Assembly: GCF_004138135.1 (NCBI RefSeq) | Contig: NZ_RYFD01000005.1 | Span: 84,018 to 148,017, forward strand | DNA: 64,000 nt | Direction: 5' to 3' | From: Candidatus Oscillochloris fontis | GTDB lineage: Bacteria > Chloroflexota > Chloroflexia > Chloroflexales > Chloroflexaceae | In this document: in pieces, positions 46,116-54,515 of the stretch | Position numbering within the stretch: position 1 is the stretch's first letter | Layout of the letters: each line of letters starts with the position of its first letter | Program-made: the position numbers and the translations under genes | The notes under the pieces: model-generated | Told to the model about the DNA's origin: nothing | Database searches by the model: none | Seen by the model: only the letters and a program-made list of their open reading frames with translations

Positions 46116-47300
46116 ATGGGGCACACCTCCAATGAACTACTCACCCCACCCTCCGAGGCAGATACGCGGCTTCAGACGGTGGCCAATACGAGCGCCGATG
46201 GGATGCTCGTCGTTGATGGTGACGGCCGGGTGTGTTTCGCCAACCCGGCTGCCGAGTCGTTACTCTCACGTCGAATGGATGATCTGATCGGGCAGATCTT
46301 TGGGTTACCCATCATGTTTGGAGAGGTTGCCGAGATCAACCTGATTCAACCCTCAGGCAATCTGCTCAGTGCTGAGATGCGCATGTCGCCGCTCATCTGG
46401 AAGGAGTCACCAGGCTATCTGATCGTCTTGCGCGACCTGACCGAGCGACGCCGTATTCAGGAGGCGCTCCGTGATGCAGAGGGATTTAGCCGAGCCATCC
46501 TCAATTCACTCTCCCAGCATATTGCGGTGGTTGATGAGCGTGGTATTATTCTGTTAGTGAATGATGCATGGCGCAAATTTGCCGCCGGGAATGGTGATCC
46601 TAATCTCTTCGCTACCGGAGTAGGCGAGAACTATTTCGAGGTCTGTGCCTTGGCTGCTGAGGGCGATGCCCCACATGCCGCCGCTATCTTGCAAGGGATG
46701 CAACGAGTTCTGCGCAGTGAGGTGTCACTCTTTGAACTTGAGTACCCCTATGATAGCCCGAATGAGGAACGCTGGTTTCAGGTACGGGTCGTGCCACTTC
46801 ATGATGCTCGGCGTGGTATGGTGATCTCACACACGGACATCACGGAACAACGCCGCCATGCTCGTGCCGCCGCTGAATCTGAGGCACTTCGTGCGCAACT
46901 TCAGGCGCGTGAACGCGAGTTACGGGCACTTGGGATCATTTCTGGTGGGAGCCAAGTACGACCGCCTATTCCACACCACGAGGCATCGTTGCATGCCTCG
47001 CGTCCGACACTCTTTTATGAGTACATTGAGCGTTATGGTCAGTTGCTCAATTCGGCGGTACAGGAACGCGGATTTGGGGTTCCAGATAAAGAGACGGAAG
47101 CCCGTGAGTTGGCGATACATCTTGGGGATCTGCGGGCAACCGCTCGTGATGTGGTCGAGATCCATCTTGCCGCATTACGGAACCGGAGTTTGGGTGTTCC
47201 TCCTGCGCGCCAGCAAGCGTATCTTGAGGAGGGCCGAATGCTTGCCCTTCAGATCATGGGCTATTTGGTTGCGTATTACCGTGATGGGGTTGTCTCTTGA
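46116..47300 (+). CDS. PAS-PAS protein with KaiA/RsbU_N-like C-terminal helical domain; putative KaiA analogue
   Basis: A 394-residue soluble protein. PAS 1 (about 20-115) reads GMLVVDGDGRVCFANPAAES; PAS 2 (about 130-255) reads AILNSLSQHIAVVDERGIIL. A short coiled coil (about 255-275) leads to a helical domain (about 297-392) with LFYEYIERYGQLLNSAV, VVEIHLAALRNR (346-357) and LALQIMGYLVAYYRD. That helix order and the V-x-E-I-H motif recall the KaiA C-terminal domain and the related RsbU N-terminal dimer domain. It precedes kaiB by 67 bp and kaiC by 429 bp. I infer a KaiC- or KaiB-binding regulator sensing light, redox or a ligand by PAS. The alternative is a general stressosome-type dimer domain. 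ATG 46116 is preceded by GAGG. Confidence 0.7.
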   Translation: MGHTSNELLTPPSEADTRLQTVANTSADGMLVVDGDGRVCFANPAAESLLSRRMDDLIGQIFGLPIMFGEVAEINLIQPSGNLLSAEMRMSPLIWKESPGYLIVLRDLTERRRIQEALRDAEGFSRAILNSLSQHIAVVDERGIILLVNDAWRKFAAGNGDPNLFATGVGENYFEVCALAAEGDAPHAAAILQGMQRVLRSEVSLFELEYPYDSPNEERWFQVRVVPLHDARRGMVISHTDITEQRRHARAAAESEALRAQLQARERELRALGIISGGSQVRPPIPHHEASLHASRPTLFYEYIERYGQLLNSAVQERGFGVPDKETEARELAIHLGDLRATARDVVEIHLAALRNRSLGVPPARQQAYLEEGRMLALQIMGYLVAYYRDGVVS

Positions 47301-47367
47301 GCTGCGCCCGCTGAACAAATTTCGGTTACTATAGCGTCATTCTACGAAAGAAGATCGACGGACAGCC

Positions 47368-47658
47368 GTGAGCACCATTGTTCTCCAGCTTTTTATCGCC
47401 GGACGCACACCGCGCACCGATAATGCCATCGCCACGCTACGGCAGTTGGTTGATGAGCATTTGAGTGGCTATCCGTGCGAATTGGTGATAGTCGATGTGC
47501 TGACCGACCCACAACAGGCCGAAGACCGTCAGATCCTGGCTACGCCTACCCTGATTAAGGAGTCTCCTTCTCCCCAACGCCGTATTATTGGCGACCTCGA
47601 TGATGCTGATGGTCTGCTGGCGGCTTTGAATTTACCACCATCACCACCTACGTCGTAA
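47368..47658 (+). CDS. kaiB: Circadian clock protein KaiB
   Basis: A 96-residue thioredoxin-like, fold-switching protein. In cyanobacteria KaiB binds the CI ring of KaiC and sequesters KaiA. The conserved N-terminal strand is VLQLFIAGRTPRTDNAI, the second strand ELVIVDVLTDPQQAEDRQIL, and the cis-Pro segment is ATPTLIKESPSPQRRIIGDL. All of these match KaiB closely. The start is GTG 47368, the only good start before the first strand. The acidic C-terminal tail of some KaiB proteins is missing. The gene lies between the PAS protein and kaiC, all on the same strand. Confidence 0.92.
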   Translation: MSTIVLQLFIAGRTPRTDNAIATLRQLVDEHLSGYPCELVIVDVLTDPQQAEDRQILATPTLIKESPSPQRRIIGDLDDADGLLAALNLPPSPPTS

Positions 47659-47679
47659 TCTGATGTTAGGTCTTATCAG

Positions 47680-47714
47680 GGTGGCGGGGGCCGTTTTTGG
47701 CCTACCGCCCCGCC
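47680..47714 (+). promoter_or_regulatory. Stem-loop between kaiB and kaiC
   Basis: GGCGGGG and CCCCGCC pair around an inner GCC/GGC stem with a GTTTTT loop; the kaiC ribosome site AAGGA follows five bases before the ATG. It could set the KaiB:KaiC ratio by partial termination or mRNA processing. It has no U-tract after the stem. Confidence 0.4.
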
Positions 47715-47729
47715 CGGATGTAAGGAACT

Positions 47730-49259
47730 ATGACAGCGCCTTTGTTTATCCCAATTACCAAGCTGCCGACCGGTATCCCCGGTTTTGACCATATCGCGAA
47801 TGGTGGACTGCCGCGTGGCCGTACAACGCTGCTCTCTGGTACTGCTGGGAGTGCGAAGACGGTCTTTGCTGCCCAGTTCCTTGCGGCAGGGATTATTCAG
47901 TTTAATGAGGCTGGGGTCTTTGTGACCTTTGAAGAGTCGCCTGATGCCATACGGCGAAATATGGCCGGTTTTGGCTGGGATATTGCGACATGGGAGGCGG
48001 AAGGGAAGTGGGCATTTGTTGATGTTTCGCCCCAACCTGATATCGAAGAGGTGGTGCGCGGCGTCTATGATCTCGGCGGTCTGTTGGCACGCATTACCTA
48101 TGCCGTCCAACGGGTTGGTGCGGTACGAGTCGTGCTCGATTCCCTTGGTGCCATCTTTGCCCGCCTCGATAATAACCAGGTGATCCGTAGTGAACTGCTG
48201 CGCATCGTCTCGGTGTTGCGCCGCATGGGGGTCACGGCAATCCTTACCGCCGAACGAACCCAGGAATATGGCGAGATTGGGCGCTATGGGATCGAAGAAT
48301 TTGTGACCGATGATGTCGTCATCCTGCGTAATCTTATTGAAGATGAAAAGCGCCGCCGGACGATTGAAATTCTTAAGTTCCGTGGTACGTCGCACCAGAA
48401 GGGCGGATTCCCCTTTACGGTCATCCCCGGTGAAGGCGTAGTTGTGATCCCGCTCTCGGCAATTGAACTGAAACAGCGCTCATCCAATCTGCGTATCGGT
48501 ACCGGTAATGCGGATATTGATCGCATGTGTGGCGGTGGCTTCTTCCGCGACTCGATCATCCTGGTCTCTGGCGCAACTGGTACTGGTAAGACCCTCATGG
48601 CTACCACCTTCCTCGCCGCAGGTGCGGCGCAGGGCGACCGGGTGCTCCTCTTTGCGTTTGAGGAGAGCCGCGATCAGCTCTTCCGTAATGCGACGGGCTG
48701 GGGCTTTGATTTTGAGGAGTATGAACAGACTGGCCAGATGCGGGTGGTCTGTCATTACCCCGAAGCTGCGAGCCTCGAAGATCAGTTGATCATGATGAAG
48801 AATGAGATCCAGTCGTTCCGCCCCCAGCGCGTGGCGATTGATAGTCTCTCGGCTCTGGAGCGCGTTTCGACCATGAAGGGCTTCCGTGAGTTTGTGATCG
48901 GTCTGACCTCGTTTATCAAGCATCAGGAAGTGGTTGGCCTCTATACCTCCACGACGCCAACTCTGCTGGGTGGTACCTCGATTACTGAGGCCCATATCTC
49001 CACGATTACCGACTCGATCATCCTGATGCGCTATGTCGAACTCTTCGGCGAGATGCGACGTGGTATGACGGTGCTGAAGATGCGCGGATCGGCCCACGAT
49101 AAGGAGATCCGCGAGTTTACGATTGATGGGAACGGTCTCCATATTGGTAAAGCATTTCGCACGATCTCAGGTATTCTTTCGGGCCAGTTTACCCATGCGG
49201 CACCGAGTGAGATCGAACGGCTTGGTCGCCTATTTAAGGATAGCTCCGAGGTTGAGTAG
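47730..49259 (+). CDS. kaiC: Circadian clock ATPase/autokinase KaiC
   Basis: A 509-residue double RecA-like ATPase, close to cyanobacterial KaiC length. CI has Walker A GTAGSAKT (37-44) and catalytic Glu pair E68-E69 in TFEESP. CII has Walker A GATGTGKT (281-288) and E311-E312. The phosphorylation segment HISTITD carries S424 and T425, equivalent to S431 and T432 of the Synechococcus protein, followed by MRGSAHDKEIREFTI. A C-terminal tail of about 30 residues (GILSGQFTHAAPSEIERL) retains the A-loop/peptide region that KaiA uses in cyanobacteria. A hexameric autokinase is expected. AAGGA lies just before the ATG. Confidence 0.94.
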   Translation: MTAPLFIPITKLPTGIPGFDHIANGGLPRGRTTLLSGTAGSAKTVFAAQFLAAGIIQFNEAGVFVTFEESPDAIRRNMAGFGWDIATWEAEGKWAFVDVSPQPDIEEVVRGVYDLGGLLARITYAVQRVGAVRVVLDSLGAIFARLDNNQVIRSELLRIVSVLRRMGVTAILTAERTQEYGEIGRYGIEEFVTDDVVILRNLIEDEKRRRTIEILKFRGTSHQKGGFPFTVIPGEGVVVIPLSAIELKQRSSNLRIGTGNADIDRMCGGGFFRDSIILVSGATGTGKTLMATTFLAAGAAQGDRVLLFAFEESRDQLFRNATGWGFDFEEYEQTGQMRVVCHYPEAASLEDQLIMMKNEIQSFRPQRVAIDSLSALERVSTMKGFREFVIGLTSFIKHQEVVGLYTSTTPTLLGGTSITEAHISTITDSIILMRYVELFGEMRRGMTVLKMRGSAHDKEIREFTIDGNGLHIGKAFRTISGILSGQFTHAAPSEIERLGRLFKDSSEVE

Positions 49260-49301
49260 CGCCTTGTGGCGCACTGGCCCAAGGATACACGGAGCATCGG
49301 T

Positions 49302-51860
49302 ATGAGAGAGGGCCAGATACCTAGCACCAATCAGCCCGGCCCTGAATCCGCTCTTGCTGACCATATTCCGCTACGTTCGCTCTCGGCGCATAGTACCGAT
49401 GCTCTGTTGTTGCTCGATACGGAAGGTATTGTGCGCTTTGCCAATCCATTGGCCGAGATGCTCTTTGGTCGGCGGGTGTGTGATCTCGTGGGGTCGGCAT
49501 TTGGTGCCCCACGAGTCATTGATAAGGCAACAAATCTAGAGATTATTCGCCCCGATGGCAGTGTGGCCTTGGTGGCGATGCGGATGCAGCAACTGACGAT
49601 TGATGGCGATCCGGCATTTCTGGCCATCCTCAATGATATTACCGAGCGCCATCGTGATGAACAACTGCTGATTGAGTCGCAGCAGTTCCTTCGCTCCACC
49701 CTCGATGCCCTCTCGGCCCATATTGCGATTATTGACGGCACCGGAATGATCGTTGCGGTCAATCGGGCATGGCAAGAGTTTGCGCGTAATGGTGGCTTTG
49801 ATCCCTACCGCAGTGGGGTGGGCTATAACTACCTCCATGTCTGTGATACTGTGGCAGGTGATGAAGCCCCGATTGCGCGTGCAGTAGCGACGGGTATTCG
49901 CGCCGTGATTGCCGGTATCCATGCCCGCTACTATCTTGAATACCCATGTAATCTGGGTAAACGCCAACTCTGGTTCGCCCTGCGCATCACTCGCTTTGGT
50001 GATGGCGAACATGTGCGGGTGGTAGTGGCCCATGAGGATATCAGTAACCGTAAGCAGAGCGAAATCTTAAGTAATGAGCGCCGTCAGGTCTTGGAGTTGG
50101 TGGCGCGGAGCCAGAAACTTGAGGTGGTGGGCCAGCAGATCCTGGCGATGATCCGTAAACACTACCCCAGTATGATCTATACCGCGCTGGCACTGGCGGA
50201 ATTGCCGGTGCAACACCTCGCACGTCCCGATCTGCACGAGGATCTGCTGGAACGCCTTGATGCGTGGGCACATACGCGGGCCACCGACCGCATGCGCCAC
50301 GGCCAGGTTGAACATTGTCTCCCTGATGATGTCTGTTGGGCCGGGATGGCTGATCTGACTGCTGAGGTTGGCCTGCGTGATTGTTGGGTGACACCCATTC
50401 GCGCCCATACCGGGCGCATTGGTGGGGTGCTTGTGGTCGCCCATAGCGAGCCGACCCCGATTGGCCTCGAAGACGCCCAGGTGATCGAACTGGCCGAGCA
50501 GTTGCTCATGATTGCGCTTGAACAGCAGGAGCATACGCGCCAACTTGCCTACCAGGCCAAACATGATGCGCTCACCGGCTTGCCTAATCGGTTGCTCTTT
50601 GAAGAGAATCTGCGCCGTGCGATTGATGGTGCTCGCCACTCCGAGCGTATGATCGCGGTGCTCTTTATTGATCTCGACCGTTTCAAGCAGATTAATGATA
50701 CCCTCGGCCATACGGTCGGTGATACACTGCTTATCCAGTTGGCCCGCCGCTTCGAGAGTTGTGTGCGTGGCTCGGATACTCTGGCGCGCCGTGGTGGTGA
50801 TGAGTTTATGCTCGTCCTTACCGATATTGTGAATCCCCAACAGGTGGTTAAGGTTGGGCATCGTCTGATGGAGTTGCTCCAACCTCCCTTCCATATTGCG
50901 GGCCACGAACTCTTTGTGAGCGCCAGTATTGGCGCAAGTATCTACCCTACCGATGGTGAAGATCCGGATAGCTTGCAACGCCGCGCCGATGCGGCAATGT
51001 ACCGCGCCAAACACCTGCGTAACAACTTCCAGTTCTTTGATCCCACCACTAACCAGACGACTCTGGAACGCTTGCGCCTAGAGAACTATCTGCGTCGGGC
51101 GCTGGAACGGAATGAACTCGATCTCTACTACCAACCCAAGGTGAATCGCTATGGCCAGATCGTGGCTGTAGAGGCGCTGCTACGCTGGAAACATCCCGAT
51201 CTGGGTATTATTGCCCCTAGTCGCTTTGTGCCCATGGCTGAGGAGTTGGGGCTGATTATTCCTATCGGCACATGGTGTATGTCCCGCGCCTTTAGTCAGG
51301 TGACTCAGTGGCAACGCCCTGGTCACCCCATCTCCGTCGCCATGAATGTTTCGATCATTCAGTTCTCGCAACCTGGCTTTATCGAGACGGTGCGCACGGT
51401 GCTGGAGGAGACGGGCCTCGATCCGAGCCTCTGCATTATTGAACTGACCGAGAGTATGTTGATCGGGGATCAGGCTAGTGTGACTCAGCGCCTCAATGAT
51501 CTACGTGCGTTGGGCCTCAAGTTGGCGATAGATGATTTCGGGACGGGCTATTCGTCGCTGGGCTATTTGCGCCGTTTACCAATCAGTATCCTCAAGATTG
51601 ATCGTACCTTTGTCTCTGATATCGGTACGGATCGTGATGATAGTGGGCGGGCGATCATCAATTCGATCATCAATTTGGCCCATCACCTTGGTATGCAGGT
51701 GGTTGCCGAAGGGGTCGAGACCCAGTTGCAGCGCGATTTTCTGCATAGTGTTGGCTGCGATATGATCCAGGGCTTCTTCTATACCGAGCCATTGCCGCCC
51801 GCCCTCTTCGAGTACTTGCTGGAGGCACCGGTGCTTCCCAGCCCGATCTGGAAAGAGTAG
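49302..51860 (+). CDS. PAS-PAS-GAF-GGDEF-EAL cyclic di-GMP enzyme
   Basis: An 852-residue soluble protein. Two PAS domains (about 27-130 and 140-265) resemble those of the first gene of the cluster (DALLLLDTEGIVRFANPLAE; LDALSAHIAIIDGTGMI). A GAF-like domain covers about 280-420. The diguanylate cyclase domain has an intact GGDEF (498-502) and an upstream inhibitory RGSD site. The EAL domain has EALLRWKHP (624), DDFGTGYSS and EGVET, so both synthesis and breakdown of c-di-GMP are possible. The ATG at 49302 has GGAG seven bases upstream. It starts 42 bp after kaiC and is the likely output partner of the cluster. Confidence 0.92.
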   Translation: MREGQIPSTNQPGPESALADHIPLRSLSAHSTDALLLLDTEGIVRFANPLAEMLFGRRVCDLVGSAFGAPRVIDKATNLEIIRPDGSVALVAMRMQQLTIDGDPAFLAILNDITERHRDEQLLIESQQFLRSTLDALSAHIAIIDGTGMIVAVNRAWQEFARNGGFDPYRSGVGYNYLHVCDTVAGDEAPIARAVATGIRAVIAGIHARYYLEYPCNLGKRQLWFALRITRFGDGEHVRVVVAHEDISNRKQSEILSNERRQVLELVARSQKLEVVGQQILAMIRKHYPSMIYTALALAELPVQHLARPDLHEDLLERLDAWAHTRATDRMRHGQVEHCLPDDVCWAGMADLTAEVGLRDCWVTPIRAHTGRIGGVLVVAHSEPTPIGLEDAQVIELAEQLLMIALEQQEHTRQLAYQAKHDALTGLPNRLLFEENLRRAIDGARHSERMIAVLFIDLDRFKQINDTLGHTVGDTLLIQLARRFESCVRGSDTLARRGGDEFMLVLTDIVNPQQVVKVGHRLMELLQPPFHIAGHELFVSASIGASIYPTDGEDPDSLQRRADAAMYRAKHLRNNFQFFDPTTNQTTLERLRLENYLRRALERNELDLYYQPKVNRYGQIVAVEALLRWKHPDLGIIAPSRFVPMAEELGLIIPIGTWCMSRAFSQVTQWQRPGHPISVAMNVSIIQFSQPGFIETVRTVLEETGLDPSLCIIELTESMLIGDQASVTQRLNDLRALGLKLAIDDFGTGYSSLGYLRRLPISILKIDRTFVSDIGTDRDDSGRAIINSIINLAHHLGMQVVAEGVETQLQRDFLHSVGCDMIQGFFYTEPLPPALFEYLLEAPVLPSPIWKE

Positions 51861-51863
51861 CCT

Positions 51864-53018
51864 CTACCGCATGGCCTGAGCATAGGCCGCTTCGGCGGTG
51901 AGCGCCAAGTTATCCCACGCAAAGTGGGTCGCCCGCTGGCGTGCCCCGGCTCCTAGGCGCGTGCGTAGCTCTGCGTCACCCAAGAGGCGCAGGATGGCGC
52001 TGGCCATTGCCTCCGGGTTGCCCGGTGCGCAGAGCAGCCCGCTGCGCTCATGTTCGAGGTACTCGTTGGTCTGCCCAACTTCGCTGGCCACAATTGGCAG
52101 CCCTGCCGACATAAGTTCCAGCAGTTTGGCTAACCCGCGTGCCCGATTGATCAAGGTGTCTTGCAGCGGAACGAGGGCCACATCGGCTCCGGCGAGGATG
52201 TAGGGGATCTCGCTGGGTTGGAGCCAGCCCCGGTAATCAATCATCGCGCCGATACCCGCTTGTGCCGCCAGATCGAGCATCTCTTGTTCTTCGCCGCGTT
52301 CGCCGCGCCCCACCACCACCAGCCGCACATCGGGGCGGGTATGGTGAATCCCAACCAATGCCGCGATCACGTCATGCAGATCAAACTCCCAAAAGCGCGT
52401 ATAGAGCAGAATGGTTGGCGGCTGGCGTCGCCGTTCAAGTTGCTCACGTTTCACCTCGCCCATGCCATTGGGGAGGTAGAAGACACGCTCTGGGGGCACC
52501 CCAAAGCTCCAGACGAGGCTCTCTAGGGTGCGGCTTACCACTGTCACCGCATCAGCCCGCCGAGGCAGATTGCGTTCTTGCCATGCGAAGAGCAACTTGG
52601 CGGATCGCGGGTAGGGCAAGAGATCATTCCAGCCGCCCCACCCCTCCCAATCATCAGTGTCCACCACCAACGGGATGTCTGGATGGCGGCGCTTCGCCTC
52701 TAGCGCGGCCAGACCGCCATAGCCCTTGGGCTTGAAGAGGTGGATCAGATCGGGGCGCTTGGCGAGTGCCAGATGCAGCAAACTCCGGCTCTGTTCGAGA
52801 ATGGCGAGTGGGCCGGGCCAGCGCGGGTTGTGTGTATGCGCGACCATGACTCCCTCATAATCCACGCAATTCCCCGCGTCTTCCGGGTTCTGTACCGGCG
52901 GTGCCGCAATGAAGACCTGGTGGCTGCGGCGCTGAAGAGCCTGGGCCAGCGGGAGCATGCGTGCCAACAGTGTGCCCTTGGGCCGAATACCGAAGGGCGC
53001 GATCATCACAATATGCAT
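51864..53018 (-). CDS. Glycosyltransferase family 4
   Basis: A 384-residue GT-B glycosyltransferase. The N-terminus MHIVMIAPFGIRPKGTLLAR is the acceptor-binding domain with the glycine/basic loop. The C-terminal half has ILLYTRFWEFDLHD, VVVGRGERGEE and a donor-site region GADVALVPLQDTL followed by ELMSAGLPIVASEVGQ. It probably builds a surface glycan or glycolipid. ATG 53018 has AAGGA eight bases upstream. Its stop is only 3 bp from that of the convergent GGDEF-EAL gene. It is not obviously related to the Kai cluster. Confidence 0.88.
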   Translation of the reverse strand: MHIVMIAPFGIRPKGTLLARMLPLAQALQRRSHQVFIAAPPVQNPEDAGNCVDYEGVMVAHTHNPRWPGPLAILEQSRSLLHLALAKRPDLIHLFKPKGYGGLAALEAKRRHPDIPLVVDTDDWEGWGGWNDLLPYPRSAKLLFAWQERNLPRRADAVTVVSRTLESLVWSFGVPPERVFYLPNGMGEVKREQLERRRQPPTILLYTRFWEFDLHDVIAALVGIHHTRPDVRLVVVGRGERGEEQEMLDLAAQAGIGAMIDYRGWLQPSEIPYILAGADVALVPLQDTLINRARGLAKLLELMSAGLPIVASEVGQTNEYLEHERSGLLCAPGNPEAMASAILRLLGDAELRTRLGAGARQRATHFAWDNLALTAEAAYAQAMR

Positions 53019-53069
53019 CCAGGGGTCCTTGGGGAGCGGCGACAGCACGTCGCCGCTCCATCCCTACGA

Positions 53070-54470
53070 TCAGCCGCGTTTGGTGCGGATGATCTCCATC
53101 ATCTCGGCAACTCGTGTCACCTTGACGCGAGGACGGCCCTGGGCCACCCCAGCCGCCACCTCGTGGGCATCAAGGATCTTCCAGTCTTCAAAGGTGACAT
53201 AATTAATTTTACGCGCCTCCAACAACGTGACAATCACCTGCGGATCGCGGTATTCATCGGCAATACCCTCAAGATCGGGAAGGTCGTCAACCATCGCTGC
53301 GACTGTCGAGACCGAATCGGGCTTATTGGTGCCAATGATCCCCGATGGACCACGTTTGGCCCAGCCGACTACATACTCACCGGGGAGCACTTCGTCGCGG
53401 TTATGAAAGACGCGCCCCGCCACATTGGGGATCGTGCCGGAGGCATCGCTGAAGGGCACGCCCGGCAGCGGCGAGCCACGGTAGCCCACCGAGCGTAGGA
53501 TCATGCCACATTGGAGTGTCTCGTAGTTCCCGGTTCCAATGGCGCGTAAACTGCCATCGGGGGCTTGCACCAGCTTGTTGCGCTCGATAGTAACGGCGGC
53601 GACGCGGCTTCCCGAACCGATCACGCCGACCGGCGAGACAAGGAAGCGCATTAGTAGGCGGCGACTGGCTCCGGTGCTGCCACGTTCAGCATAACTGCGT
53701 AGAGTCTCGACATTCTTCCGGGCGGTCTTATCATCACTGAGCGAGGCTTCACTGACCGGGTCAAGCACGAGATCTGCCGGGTCCACCAGAATATCCGCCC
53801 CTTGGAGTGCGCCAAACTCCTTCAACTCCGGGTTGGTAAAGGCGGCCTGGGCCGGCCCGCGCCGCCCCAGCAACACCACCTCGCGCACCTTGCTCTGGCG
53901 CAGGGCTGCGAGGGCGTGATCGGCAATGTCGGTCTTGGCCAGCGCATCTGGGTCGGCAGCCAGGATACGCGCCACATCCATGGCGACATTCCCATTACCC
54001 ACCACCAACACCCGTTCGTGCGAGAGGTTGAACGTCAGATCGCGGTAATCGGGGTGGCCATTGTACCAACCAACAAAGATCGTCGCCGGGAAGCTCCCAT
54101 CAAGATCTTCGCCGGTAATCCCCATCTTGCGATCCGACTGCGCCCCGACCGCATAGACGATCTGATCATAGTGCTGTTTAATGTCTTCGTGGAGAATATC
54201 GCGGCCAAACGTGACATTACCGAAGTAGCGCACATTGGGTGCCTCGGCTACCTTGTCATAGACGCGGGTAATGGCTTTGATATTCTGATGATCAGGGGCA
54301 ACGCCTTCGCGGACCAAACCATAGGGTGTCGGTAAGCGGTTGAAGAAGTCAATCTCACAGACGAGATCCTTGTGTTTCAGCAAGGCTTCGGCGGCATAAA
54401 ATCCGGCTGGGCCAGACCCGATGATGGCAACCCGCAGGGGACGGGCCGCTGTTCCCAATTGGTTGGACAC
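53070..54470 (-). CDS. FprA-type ferredoxin/adrenodoxin-like NADP+ reductase
   Basis: A 466-residue flavoenzyme of the adrenodoxin reductase type, exchanging electrons between NADPH and ferredoxin. The FAD-binding N-terminus is VAIIGSGPAGFYAAEALL with PYGLVREGVAPDHQ. The NADP-binding motif is VVGNGNVAMDVARIL, then LGRRGPAQAAFT. The C-terminal GWAKRGPSGIIGTNK is a family signature. It lies downstream of cdaR on the minus strand, separated by an R3 repeat. A link with photosynthetic or nitrogen electron flow is possible but not shown. Confidence 0.92.
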   Translation of the reverse strand: MSNQLGTAARPLRVAIIGSGPAGFYAAEALLKHKDLVCEIDFFNRLPTPYGLVREGVAPDHQNIKAITRVYDKVAEAPNVRYFGNVTFGRDILHEDIKQHYDQIVYAVGAQSDRKMGITGEDLDGSFPATIFVGWYNGHPDYRDLTFNLSHERVLVVGNGNVAMDVARILAADPDALAKTDIADHALAALRQSKVREVVLLGRRGPAQAAFTNPELKEFGALQGADILVDPADLVLDPVSEASLSDDKTARKNVETLRSYAERGSTGASRRLLMRFLVSPVGVIGSGSRVAAVTIERNKLVQAPDGSLRAIGTGNYETLQCGMILRSVGYRGSPLPGVPFSDASGTIPNVAGRVFHNRDEVLPGEYVVGWAKRGPSGIIGTNKPDSVSTVAAMVDDLPDLEGIADEYRDPQVIVTLLEARKINYVTFEDWKILDAHEVAAGVAQGRPRVKVTRVAEMMEIIRTKRG

Positions 54471-54515
54471 GCGCTTGCTCCTTCTCGTTATCGTCCTTGA
54501 TACGGGATCTATGAT

